A stretch of DNA of 64,000 nt from Bradysia coprophila (taxonomy: Eukaryota; Arthropoda; Insecta; Diptera; Sciaridae): the NCBI RefSeq assembly GCF_014529535.1, contig NW_023503972.1, forward strand, positions 2,666,001 through 2,730,000, in the 5' to 3' direction. A model generated the notes under the pieces. It worked only from the letters and a program-made list of their open reading frames with translations. It ran no database searches and had not been told where the DNA came from. The position numbers and the translations under genes were made by a program. The stretch's first letter is position 1. Each line of letters begins with the position of its first letter. Below, in pieces: positions 48,652-62,228 of this stretch.

Positions 48652-49716
48652 ATGACGAGTAAGTGAAATTCGCCTTTGATTTTATAATATTTCCTCAGAG
48701 AGATCCTTTCTCTCCTTCCAATGAATCGTGTCCTTATTAAAAATTTATTTTTTTAGAATTCGGAATGTGCCTTATCCAGAATTTTAGTGGAACCGACAAA
48801 ACCCAAAATGAAAATCGTGCCATGGACCTGATCCGCCGAGCTGTTCAAAAATATAGGCCACGTTTGGTCGCACTGCCCGAATGCTTCAACGCACCGTACA
48901 TCAATGAAGCGTTCGAACCGAATGCCGAATTGGTACCAACTGGATCGACTTGCATGAAAATGTCGAGCATTGCTAAAGAGCTGGGCATTTATTTGGTCGG
49001 TGGCATCATGGAACGGGATCCTAAGAATCCGAAAACCATTTATAACACCGCCACCGTCTGGGGACCAGACGGCAATTTGATCACAAAGCATCGCAAGGTT
49101 CACCTCTACGATTTTTATGGTGCAGTCGGTTTTAAGGAATCCGCCACATTGACACCTGGTAACGATATCACCACCTTTATGATCGATGATGTGAAAGTCG
49201 GTGTCGCCATTTGCTATGACATCTCGTCTCCTGAATTTATGATGTGCTACAAAATGGCTGGTAAGCTAGCGAGAATGTATTCATTGAGTGAAGCCTATCT
49301 AATCGAAGGCATCGCAAATTATAGGCGTTGATTTGATGGTCGTTCCGATGGCATACGATCATGTTTGCTGGGGACCGAAATTCTGGGAGCTAATTGGCCG
49401 TGCTCGTGCATTCGATACGCAGGTTTACTTTGCCGAAATTTCGGGCGCTAGAAATACTGACATCAGTAAGTACGTTTTGTACGGTTACACTCATCTGGTG
49501 GATCCATTCGGTCACATAATGGTTCAAGCTGCAGAACAGGAGGAAGTTCTTCATGCAGAACTTGGTATGTTGAAGGACTAATTTACATCACTGTCGACGG
49601 TATGTTAACGAAACTTAAATGTTGCAGATTTCGACGAAGTCAAACGTGCTCGTCGAGAGATTACTAAGACGGCTCACCGACGCACTGACATCTACGATCG
49701 ATACCTCAGGAAATAG
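48652..49716 (+). CDS. Nit2-type nitrilase (omega-amidase family), diverged
   Basis: Four exons: 48652-48658, 48757-49260, 49325-49564 and 49628-49716, all GT-AG, giving 279 residues, the normal Nit2 length. Family members hydrolyse amides such as alpha-ketoglutaramate in cytosol or mitochondria. The Glu-Lys-Cys catalytic triad is intact: Glu44 in LPECFNAPY, Lys116 in KHRKVHLYDF and Cys155 in GVAICYDI. The C-terminus DFDEVKRARREI...DIYDRYLRK is also Nit2-like. Beyond the nucleophile it departs from the family: the usual CYDxRF reads CYDISS, and the usual AFNxTTGPxHWELL reads AYDHVCWGPKFWELI. The fold and chemistry should hold, but the substrate pocket has changed, so this may be a paralogue with a different amide substrate. 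The first exon is only 7 coding bases (MT plus one base), completed by the second exon to MTKFGMCLIQ. AATAAA follows at 49805. Confidence 0.9.
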
Positions 49717-50255
49717 AATTTTGGGCTGTTTCAATATGGATACGAAATCTCTATTTTGGAATAATCTTTCAAGGCAATGGCAATTTATGTTAATCCATTT
49801 TTTGAATAAAACAACGAAAGTTCATTTTACGTGCATCGAAGAGGCAAGCCTTTTTATCAACCAATCTGGGAGTTATTTTGTGAACATTTTGTTGAGCCGG
49901 TCTGATCGAGTGTCTTGATGAAAGAAATTAGCATAAAAACTTCATTGAAGAACGTACGCTAACCTTACCCTCAGAAAAGTTCTTTTTCCTATCCTGTCCA
50001 GCATAGCACGTGCAGTTGTTCGTTAACGTTCCATTTTAACAATCAAGGTCATCACCTATTGAGACTGCAGCTTTCAGACCTCCTACACCTTCCCTGAATT
50101 CTTAGGATTAAAGAAGTAATCGACACAAAACCTCTGCTGGTCGTCTGTGATACGTTCAATTGAAGAGTGTACTTGATGAACGCACGTCCCATTCATAAAA
50201 GACCTTAGCGATTTTCACTGAAATTTATTTCAAACAAAACAACGAACATCCTCCT
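49717..50255. other. Short spacer between convergent genes
   Basis: It holds the 3' untranslated region of the nitrilase (+) and presumably that of the beta-helix gene (-). Nothing else is seen. Confidence 0.5.
49805..49810 (+). terminator. Polyadenylation signal of the nitrilase gene
   Basis: AATAAA lies 89 bases after the stop codon in the sense strand. Confidence 0.5.
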
Positions 50256-51011
50256 CTACTCAAAATCTTGATCCACAGCCTTCGCAAATACATTCAGTCC
50301 CATGTCCGGGTTGTCACACTTCTTGGTCAATTTCATTTGCAGCACAACATTGCTCTTAAATTCGTTGTTACAACCAGTCACCAGCATACCTCCATTGGCC
50401 ACATTTGCGCTTAATATGTTGTCATTACCCAGTACGTTCACATATCCGTTGAAAACATTGTTATCGAAGAGATTGCAACACGAATCGCGATCTATTTGCA
50501 TGGAAATGTTCGCTGATGTGAGCGACGAATGCAACAGTGTTGAATGATTCGAACGGATATCAAGACCAATGTCTACATTCGAAAATGTAACTGCCTGCAG
50601 TTTGTTCTTTTCTCCGGTGACAATGACGCCCTGTTTGGTGTCCTTGATAGAAACTCCGTCGATTTCGTTTTCGTTGCCGGCCATCACAATACCCGTCTCA
50701 CTGTTAACGATCCACATCGTTCGGAAAATGTAATGATTTGCGGTTACATTCAAAACGACTCCAGTTTCACTGGACAGTTTGGTTATTTCACCGGATTTAG
50801 ACACTCCCCGAACCGTAATTGGTATGTCTGGTATTGCAGACGATTTTGTTACACTGAATTCACCTTTGTATTCAATTGGCATCAATTCGATGACATCACC
50901 AGCACGAGCCTTATCGAGTGCAGTTTGTAACTCTGCAGAATCTTTTGGCGTTCGCATAGTACCACAAGCACTCCATACAAAGATACACAGGCACAGGAGA
51001 ATTGGTTTCAT
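50256..51011 (-). CDS. Secreted right-handed beta-helix protein, intronless
   Basis: The 251-residue protein opens with a clear signal peptide (residues 1-17, MKPILLCLCIFVWSACG) and should be secreted. The part after it, DSAELQTALDKARAGDVIEL followed by Y.G.F......IPITVRG, is the standard opening of the pectate-lyase/chondroitinase-B type beta-helix. It is followed by about seven coils with the usual N-rich turns (GIVMAGNENEIDGVSI, GVIVTGEKNKLQAVTF, NISMQIDRDSCCNLFDNNVF). The closest architecture I know is that of bacterial, fungal and oomycete secreted proteins (TPEELTxAL...AGDxIELxxGxYxG). The product may bind or cleave an acidic polysaccharide; the catalytic Lys/Arg pair of chondroitinase B is not identifiable. 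The gene has no introns, unlike its neighbours, which together with the microbial-type family suggests lateral acquisition. Five cysteines in the mature part (CC at mid-length, two near the end) suggest disulphides. Confidence 0.8.
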   Translation of the reverse strand: MKPILLCLCIFVWSACGTMRTPKDSAELQTALDKARAGDVIELMPIEYKGEFSVTKSSAIPDIPITVRGVSKSGEITKLSSETGVVLNVTANHYIFRTMWIVNSETGIVMAGNENEIDGVSIKDTKQGVIVTGEKNKLQAVTFSNVDIGLDIRSNHSTLLHSSLTSANISMQIDRDSCCNLFDNNVFNGYVNVLGNDNILSANVANGGMLVTGCNNEFKSNVVLQMKLTKKCDNPDMGLNVFAKAVDQDFE

Positions 51012-53142
51012 TTTCTTTGGAAATCAATTTTTCGTCGTCTTCCGTCTTTTAAATTTTAAATTAAAATTTCTTAGTAGCGAGAATGATCAGTGATGTTCAA
51101 TCGGGAACTGAATTCAAAACTTCAAACGATTTGAAAGTGAGTCGATTACAATTCGAATTGGTTCGATTGGAAGGGAACGGAGAAGTGGTTTTTTGTTGAG
51201 CAAAAATTAAACCAGTCCAGTCACTTTCAACAACATTATCATTATGTCACACCTGTTTAACATTTAATATTGATGCAGCGCAGCACACACTTTTCACATA
51301 TGAATATGAATAGACAAACAGTGTGGTTGAGCTCAGAGTAGGTTAGGTATAATGTCCATTGATGTGAACTTTTACTGAAAATTGTTTGGGTAAATAATCG
51401 ATGATGGTCATAAAGTTACGTGACAAGTATACCTTACTTTGGCTATTTTTTTTAACCTTTCGGCTGTTAGTAAACAGAAGAAAGAGGAAATCACTTTACA
51501 CAACGAAAACAAATGTTTTGCTAGTCGCAGACTACTCGTAACAGATCCTGGACTCTGATTCGAAAAGACGGAACAAAATGGTTCCTGATTGAGGCTCATA
51601 AAATTTCGCTCAACAATCTGCTTGAAAACGAAAACCGATCTACGAAAATCCTTTTTCGTAACTAGTGTTGAAATATCGCGAATTCGCATCTGGCTAAACG
51701 ACGTCAACGCTAGTTAGGAAAATTGAGTTACGAGGTTTCAAAAATCATTTTCTCAATGTTGCACATGGACTAGAAAAAAAGTTAAGCCACACAGCAAGCC
51801 GCTCTTGATGCATGGGTCTATAGGAATTATTGTCAAAACTATAGGAAAATGAGAACAAGACAATTCATCTATTCAAACAAGAACGCTGACCGATTCTATG
51901 TAGAACCTACTTTCCAACAACTTTTGAAACGATTTCTCTGTTTTACCCATTCGCTGAACTTAGACCACTATTTACGTTACCCTTGGTTTATGAGGAGTTA
52001 CCGCAAAAAATCCACTGAATAGTTGAAATTTTGCATTGAGCTACCGATAGCCGACATGTTTCTATTTGCAGAACGGCCCAGTGAAATTATGGCGATAGAC
52101 CCTCCTCATCCTCATATGATAACCTTGACATTACCAGTCAGGAAAAATGTTTAAAATTGGCGTTTGTATTGATTTCTTCAACGTTTCTATCCTTCTCGCT
52201 CTAATGACTTTGCAATATAGTTGTCTACAGTTACAGCAATTCAAAGTTTTTTGGTTGATGATGGAAATTCGCAATTTTTCGTACGATTGCTGTGGACTAG
52301 CGTTCTCGTATGTAGCGGTTCAGAAACACCTCATAAAAAGATTCGCGTTCCGTTTACATTTACAATCGGGTTTCATTTTTCAATCAAGTATCAAGCAAGT
52401 ATCTCAAGCATTTGTGCAGCATTGATCCTTAGAATTGAATTAAAGTTCTCGATGTGATCCGTAAAGTCGAAAAAATTGAAGCCAGGATTTCAGTGTTTTG
52501 ACTAAATCGAGGCGTAATATTCCTTATTCCTACAGTGTTTCGCTGTATTAGATTATTAAGAGACTTATTAGGCGTCGAGAGTAGTTAAGTTTCAGTTCCT
52601 CGTCAACATTTTTTTCTCTGACCTCTCTTGCAAAACGTTTCGCAAAGCTCAAAAGATCAAAATCAAAGACTAAAATGTCACACATATAAAGTAGCTTGCA
52701 AAGACAAAGGCTCCGGCAGATTTCCGTTAAGATGATTAAAACCAAAACCGATAAAAATGTAAAATTGATCTCAATGTTTTATTTCGATGGCAAAAATATA
52801 AAGTGACCGAATCTTCTTCATGATCCGTCAGTTAAAAATAGAAAATAAATTTTTGTAATAAAATCGCTTAATTTTACGCTTTTTAAGTCATAAAATGTTT
52901 TTTTAAACCAAAGAAGATTTTCAACGAAAAATAACAAAAAGAAATTAAAGAAAATTTGAATGTTAAATCAAAAATCAAGAAAAGAAAAGAATAAAAGAAC
53001 TAAAATTCATAATTGTGGTGGTATGGGGGTAATTTAAGTTTAATTTTACAAAATAACAAATAAAAAAATGTTAGGAAGTCTCTCTACTTCACCCTACAGT
53101 CCAACATTTTTTTTCCCTTTGCTAAATTTATTGTATCGAATT
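51012..53142. other. Intergenic stretch
   Basis: It includes the upstream region of the beta-helix gene (about 51012-51400) and the 3' flank of the RagA/B gene. Overlapping open frames at 52147-52457 lack a domain, codon signal or splice context. Confidence 0.45.
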
Positions 53143-56367
<3,225 letters not shown>

Positions 56368-57142
56368 TTTAGCTGATTGTTGTGTGCGACTGTGTTATAG
56401 ACACCGTCTACGGTTTCCGTATAGCGTCCGATCGTAAGTGAATTAATTAAGTCTTCCAAACCAAACGAAAATGTAAATGAAAAACTGTCCGCACTGAGCT
56501 CCTCTTTCTTTCTCTTCTACTGTCAGAAAGTCTTAGTGGAATGACAAAACGTCAATGGTGTGGATTTTGTGATGTGTTTTGCCCGTTTTGCCTTCTGTCA
56601 AAATGTCGAACTATTATGTCAACCGCCGCTTAAGAGATTGTAATGTCAAGCGGGAATTTTGAATTTCGACCAAGACACACATTTATACAGCTTCATGAGC
56701 AAGTTTGTGATGCCAAGATGGTAAGCTTCAGACTGATGTTGTTCGGAAAACCAATTACTGAAGATCCTTCTTTCGGTGACCTCCAATACTATTCTGTGTG
56801 GAACCAGTGGCAATTGATTCATCGGCGAGGTGGAAGCAGTTATGTATCACGGTGGACCATCAAATATCAAAACTCTTACAATACAACAAAGGAATAGCGT
56901 ACCTGATGATATGGTGTGGTCGTAGATCAGATCTAATTCCAATTATCATCAGACTTCATGACCCTCTCCTTCAAATGTCGAGAAGATTACCGAAATAAAT
57001 AGTCCTTTCTCGAAGCATGGGACAGTCCTGATAAATTATGACATTTCGAGATATTTTCACTAAATCTGAAACGACGGTAAACTTGTCGTTTTCCTGAATG
57101 CTATTGATAAGACGAATTCATTTTCTGACAGCCTAACGAGCC

Positions 57143-57428
57143 ATTCGCCTAGTCGGTTGGCCTGTAGAGGCGCCAAATTTTTTTTATAGTACTTTATAGT
57201 TCTCCTATAGGAGAATGAAGTTTAGAAATTAAGAGTAAAATCTATTACAATTTAGTACTTTTCTTCATCAAAAGTCTGCTGTCACTGAATTATTTTTTCA
57301 TGAACAAACTTCACTGCTGTGACATTTCACTAGAATGAATCAATGTGAAGTTGTTACACAAAAAATAGGACATTGAAGCACTATAAAAAAAAATGTGGCG
57401 TCTCTACAGGCCAACCGACTAAGCGAAT
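57143..57428. mobile_element. 286-bp MITE with TAGTCGGTTGGCCTGTAGAG ends
   Basis: The left end ATTCGCCTAGTCGGTTGGCC through TGTAGAGGCGCCA is repeated in reverse complement at the right end (TGGCGTCTCTACAGGCCAAC through CGACTAAGCGAAT) with very few mismatches over about 50 bp. There is no coding capacity. A TA target duplication (after ATTCGCC and before AGCGAAT) is possible, but the inverted repeat seems to extend beyond it. Confidence 0.8.
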
Positions 57429-57788
57429 ACATCAGAGGTGAATGGAAAACACTTCGAGAGAGTCGACACTGCTTTATTTACCTTGGTTAGCAGGTCAACA
57501 GGGTCAACAGTTATAATAGCATCTAAGTGGAAACATGCAGAAAGGTGACTCCTGGGAATTGGAGCTACTACAAGTCTTCAAAACCTCTTTCGGTCAAAAA
57601 TATTCAACCGAAATATTAACTTAAGCTGCTTAAGTGTTGAAAGCTTGCTGCATGACACAATGGGATGAACAGAAACTGTTGGTGTTTAAAGAAGGATTCT
57701 TCGGACAATTTTTGGAGGAGTTAATGTGGAAGGAAATTGACCCATAAGTTTTAACCATGAACTGTACCAGTTTTCCAACGAGTACAAT

Positions 57789-57984
57789 CACAACATAGTA
57801 AATACAGGCAGGTGAACTTGATATGACTAGGGACCTGAATAACCTAGTATAGTCTTATATTTATTTTGCGAAATAAAATTAAATCAATTATGTCAGTGTT
57901 CATTTGACTTCATTTTCATAGTGTGTTAGGCCTTATTTGACATCCAAGAAATGAATCGCTTCTGCCTGGATTTACTTTGCCGTG
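57789..57984. mobile_element. Full-length copy of the CACGGCAGAGTAAA MITE
   Basis: The left end is decayed (CACAACATAGTAAATACAGG) while the right end (TGCCTGGATTTACTTTGCCGTG) is good. Internal blocks GACTAGGGACCTGAA, TATGTCAGTGTTCATTTGA and the GACATC...AAATGAATCGC part match the 27.6 kb copy. Flanks GTACAAT (57782-57788) and GTGCAAT (57985-57991) look like an aged target duplication. Confidence 0.75.
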
Positions 57985-58181
57985 GTGCAATATAATCTTA
58001 TTTCTGGCCATTGAGAAGCTGCTTTCATCGACTTGACTCACCTGACCTGATCGACCTGAAATTATTTTTGTCGTGAAGCCTTATGCCAGAGGGATCCTTC
58101 AATGGTCAGAGCGATTTCTTAGGATTGGTGGGAGTAATTTTCTTTTGACAATGTCGAACATTTCTGATGTTTGCAAATTGA

Positions 58182-58187
58182 TTTATT
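58182..58187 (-). terminator. Polyadenylation signal of the ATP-grasp/methyltransferase gene
   Basis: AATAAA on the minus strand, about 50 bases after the stop codon. Confidence 0.5.
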
Positions 58188-58236
58188 GATTGAGATTCAT
58201 AGATTTCGATTGACACGTGGCGTTGCCAGCATTATT

Positions 58237-59902
58237 TCAAACTCGGGTGCATCTCTCGTAACGAAGGACAAGCCCGTATATATTGGTTCCAATTCTAGGC
58301 GATTCCCAAAGTAACTCCCGTTTGTTGTAGACTAAATTCCATCCTCTTGGAATGGGGAAAGTGTTTACTGTATGTGCATGATTGAATAGCAGTACACTGT
58401 ATCTAGCGGCACAATCGGATAGAAACTGTTCGTTCATTTCATCTATAATCACAGTAATTGAATCAGTTGCCAAGCTGAACATTCGAGCGAACAAATTTAC
58501 GAAGCTTTTCTGATCAATAAACGCTAGAGCACCGGCACTTACAATATGATTGAAGGACTTTGCCTTCAATTCTACCACAATATTTTCCATGAGTCCTACG
58601 TGAAGCTTTTCATAATTATCGGTCAATTTAACCATCTCGGACGACAAATCTATTCCCACCAATTTCGCGTCATATTTTTTCTTGATTATTTTTCCCACCA
58701 AGCCCGTTCCACATCCCAAATCCAAAACAGCTCCACCATAGTCAAATGTATCGGTTAAATTCTCCCAAATCGCGAACAGATTTTTGCCTTTGACTTCAAT
58801 AGCAGCGTCATAATTGCTTGCCGCCACACCGTTGTATTCTTTGAGAATCGCATCAAAACGTCTCTTAGACGAAATGATCGTTTCAATCAAATTTTCGTGT
58901 CCCCCTGGAAATGTTGATTCGATAAGGAAGTCGTCACCATACCTATTTCCAAGCTCCGCAAAAAATGCCGGGCAGGGGTTGATCTAGAGAACAGATGAGT
59001 TAGAATCATTCACTGCACAGCCGTAAATTTTATTGTGTTACCTCCAACACATACAGCTCTGTTCCTTTGACACGAAAATCTACTCTTGCGTAACCACTTC
59101 CCAGTACACCAAGTTCTTCGTACGCTTTAACTGCCGTTTCTTGAATTTTTTCTTTCATTTCTGGATTTCCATCGAACAATTTGTATGTAACATCGCCGCG
59201 GTCAACTCCGACGAACTTTGTATCAAAATCTAAGAATTTTTTTGTCGGTGGCCAATCATCCGGAAAAACATAAATCAGTGGATGCAAGGCTATCACCCCG
59301 TTCGTTGTTTCTAAAATCATTACAGCAACTTCGTCGCCTTCAACAAATTCCTCGATGATAATGTCGTAATTTACGTTGATTTTGGACTTCAATAGTTTGA
59401 CTTGACGTTCCATTGCCACGGCATCACGACAAACAGATTCTTGCGTCATATGCTCACTTCCACATCCTACAGATGGTTTCACAATCAATGGAAATTGGAG
59501 GTCGCCTAACTCCAATTGAACAATAGACTGATCATCTCCTTTAACTACAATGCTTTTCGGTGTTTTAATATTAGCCGACGTCACAGCTCGTTTGTAATCC
59601 AATTTTGTCAAGGATAAAAACTTCGAAGATGTTCCAATCATCGGCACATTCTTCGATTCCAAATACTTGATTTCGTTTACACCGGCAATATTCTCATTGA
59701 CTGGTCCCCACAAGAAATGCCAAATCAAATCAAATCCTTCCTGTAGTATTCGGTCGATTTCCTCTTTGGCATTGTTTTTGGCGACGATTCTCTGCTCATA
59801 GACATGTTTATTGTCGTAGAGCCCTGGGTTCTGATACGAGTCATAGTTTTCTAATGATGAACCCACACCTTTGTACGAAGATAAGAGAATACAGATTTTC
59901 AT
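58237..59902 (-). CDS. ATP-grasp ligase fused to a SAM methyltransferase
   Basis: Two exons (59902-59042 and 58983-58237) with a 58-bp GT-AG intron give 535 residues. Residues 1-300 are a D-Ala-D-Ala-ligase-like ATP-grasp domain: FPLIVKPSVGCGS (ATP-binding lysine 142 and Ser/Gly loop), IIIEEFVEGDEV (from 181), ARVDF (Arg273, Asp275) and, formed only by splicing, LEINPCP (Glu287, Asn289), the metal-binding motif. Residues 330-535 are a class I SAM methyltransferase: VLDLGCGTGLVGK (373-385), LVGIDLSSEMV (396-406) and a final beta strand near GLVLRYER. The two activities suggest joining of an amino acid or peptide by an acyl-phosphate route and methylation of the product; substrate unknown. D-Ala ligases are bacterial, and I know no animal orthologue with this architecture, so lateral origin followed by intron gain is likely. 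Start: first ATG, with MKICILLSS the normal opening of the fold. A TTTCAG at about 59932 on the sense strand may mark a 5'-untranslated intron. Confidence 0.9.
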
Positions 59903-61179
59903 ATTGCAGTGTGGAGCTTGATTTTACTGAAATACAAATGAAATTGTGACGACATCAGAAATATGATAGTTATGGCGGCTGGAATGCAACCCTCCAGTCG
60001 GAGGAAATATAGACAAGAATGTGGAGTGAGTTCTTTTTAATAATCGAATTATTCCGTACCGTATAATCGCCTCGTTATTACCAAGGTATATTTTCGAGAT
60101 ATCTGCAAAATCTCAGCGAAAATCGACACAAATAGATTTATTAAAAATAACTGGAAACCAGAACTCTGACAACACGAACAGCAAAGATTTCATCCACAGC
60201 GACATAACCTTGCAAATGATTATGATGGTACGTTTCTATAGATGAAATTTGACAATTCGAAATGTTAACAATACATGAATGTATGTATTGAGTCCTTTAC
60301 TGTCTGCCCCCTCCGGAAACTTGGTGTTACACGTACATTCGCCCTCCACGAAAAGCATTCATTTCATCTGACAGTATCGTGAGGGAACGTTTAAGTTCTC
60401 ATATAATACAGATTCGTATAGCTGACCATCTGAATTGTAGAGAAACACGTTTGCAGAACGATCTTATTCCCAAAATTCCGAAGATTATGCAACGAAGGCT
60501 GAAAATCCTCCCACCTCGAGAACTTTTCAGGTATGTGTTCTACAGATTCGGTTTGGCAGGAGCGATTATAGAGTTCATTGAGGAGAACCAATTTGCCTCC
60601 AAATTGAGGAGAACCTAGGGAAGTGGGTTTCTAGCTCATCATCCTGATGAACTACAGCTGGGAATAGGGTGAGAAGAGTCAAATCACAGGGTTTTTTAAG
60701 GAATTGCAATTGCATCCCTGAGGTCAAATGAGGAAGAATGGTGAAAACCGTTTTTCTACCGAACTTCTCTGTCTTGTGTTATTCTAGAATTTGGTATAGA
60801 GTTATAGATATTCAGGATTTTGATTTTTTAGACTTTTTTGGATGTTTTCTGTACTTTTTGCTATTACCGAGGTGGTAATGGTAATTTGATCGCTACTTAT
60901 GGTCCACCATCTTCCAAGTTCTAGAAGTTAGACTGTTAGAAGAGGTTGCATTTTGCCATTGTCGGAATTATGTATATCTAACATTTTTGGTTTTTATTAA
61001 GTTTTTTTTTATGTTTCTTGGATATGCATTAGGTGATTCGGACCGATATAATCTTCTAACCTTTGAATTTTAACGGAGTCTTCGCTTATTATTGTCATGG
61101 CTGTCATTAACAGATGAAGATTAGTTTTTTATAAATGATAAATGTTTAAAAGCCAGATACTATTTGTACGTTTCCCCAT
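59903..61179. other. Gene-free stretch upstream of the ATP-grasp gene
   Basis: Presumed promoter of the ATP-grasp gene, without an obvious TATA box. An open stretch at 60379-60618 has no ATG start and no domain I can name. Confidence 0.4.
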
Positions 61180-61260
61180 ATTTTCTACATTCTCCTACAT
61201 TTTCCTTAATTTTTCCCAAATTTTTTTTAGTAAAATGTGGAAAATCCTGGAAAAAAACAA
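61180..61260. repeat. Foldback of the GGAAAATGTGGG family
   Basis: TATTTTCTACATTCTCCTACATTTTCC and the following TTTTTCCCAAATTTTTTTTA face AAAATGTGGAAAATCCTGG. Only the short inner stem is well matched. Confidence 0.45.
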
Positions 61261-61544
61261 AAAAAAAATCCCATAAAAAAGTCCCTGTTAAAAGCTCCAT
61301 GAAGCTGCATTTGTCAGATCGTTTAAGAAGCAATTATGACCGCATTCTTTCAACGGTTGCTCATAGAACGACTTTTGATACTAAATTTATTACAATCGAA
61401 AATCGTAGAAAATGTTGGCATATTGCATCATAAGTGAACTGTCCTAGTTCGTGAGAGTACATAGTATATTACAACCTTGGTCAAGTAAGTGAGGACTGCA
61501 CGAGTTTGAATATGTGCGTGAGTATAAATCTGAGTGTGAATGTT

Positions 61545-61770
61545 GGTGCAGCGAGTGTAGACGAAGGTGGAGCGAGTGGAGTCGAAGGTGGAGTGAGTGG
61601 AGTCGAAGGTGGAGCGAGTGTAGTCGAAGGTGGAGCGAGTGTAGTCGAAGGTGGAGCGAGTGGAGTCGAAGGTGCAGCGAGTGAAGACGAAGGTGCAGCG
61701 AGTGGAGTCGAAGGTGGAGAGAGTGGAGTCGAAGGTGGAGCGAGTGGAGTCGAAGGTGGAACAAGCGAAA
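61545..61770. repeat. Minisatellite with a 21-bp unit
   Basis: About ten copies of GTGGAGCGAGTGGAGTCGAAG with a few substitutions. The unit is a multiple of three and stays open on the plus strand as GASGVEG heptads and on the minus strand as LHSLHLR heptads. No start, splice signals or domain support a real gene, so I annotate it as a repeat. Confidence 0.85.
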
Positions 61771-61812
61771 TGATTTCACACTAGGATATATCCGAGCGCA
61801 TAGATTCAAACG

Positions 61813-62147
61813 CAGGGCTTACTTTTTGGAAACTAATTTCTTGAATTTCTTGAAATTTCTCGAATTTTCTCGAATTTCTTAAAATTTCTCGAATTCGAGA
61901 AATTCGAGAAAATTCAAGAAACTCGAAAAATTAGTTTCTTGAAATTTCTTGAATTTCTCGAAGTTTCCCGAATTTCTTGAATTTTCTGGAATTTCTTGAA
62001 ATTTCTCGAATTCGAGAAATTCAAGAAACTTTGAGAAATTCAAGAAATATTTCTCGAAATTTCTTGAATTTCTCGAAGTTTCTTGAATTTCTCAAAGTTT
62101 CTTGAATTTCTCGATTTTCTCTAAAAGTTTCTAAAAAGTAGGCCCTG
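61813..62147. mobile_element. hAT-like MITE packed with heat-shock-element motifs, copy 2
   Basis: It begins CAGGGCTTACTTTTTGGAAA and ends TTTCTAAAAAGTAGGCCCTG, flanked by TTCAAACG at 61805-61812 and 62148-62155, a perfect 8-bp target duplication. The body matches copy 1 at 33106 closely, with TTCnnGAA units in both orientations and a central TTCTCGAATTCGAGAA palindrome. Four-box heat-shock elements lie at 61955-61972 (with CC in one spacer) and 62070-62087. Confidence 0.9.
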
Positions 62148-62228
62148 TTCAAACGGGTGAATATGACTCAATTATTTGGCCAAGTTCGCATTATATTTTA
62201 TCACATTCACGTTCCGTATACGGAACAA

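Larger units (their letters stand above)
56368..58236. other. Intergenic stretch between RagA/B and the ATP-grasp gene
   Basis: It holds two MITEs (57143 and 57789). Overlapping open frames at 56643-56998 are considered under rejected items. A polyadenylation signal for the next gene lies at 58182-58187. Confidence 0.5.

Noticed and set aside
52147..52457. Two overlapping plus-strand open frames with hydrophobic stretches
   Set aside because: No domain, no splice partner, and neither frame shows codon preference. Probably chance in AT-rich DNA.
56643..56998. Overlapping frames including VSFRLMLFGKPIT, faintly like the P domain of a proprotein convertase
   Set aside because: The match is short and the surrounding residues do not fit the domain. 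Without a search I cannot call it a pseudogene.
60379..60618. Open frame of 79 residues upstream of the ATP-grasp gene
   Set aside because: It begins without an ATG and shows no recognised family or splice context.
61444..61809. LHSLHLR-repeat open frame on the minus strand
   Set aside because: It is the reverse translation of the 21-bp minisatellite, without start context, introns or conserved flanks.
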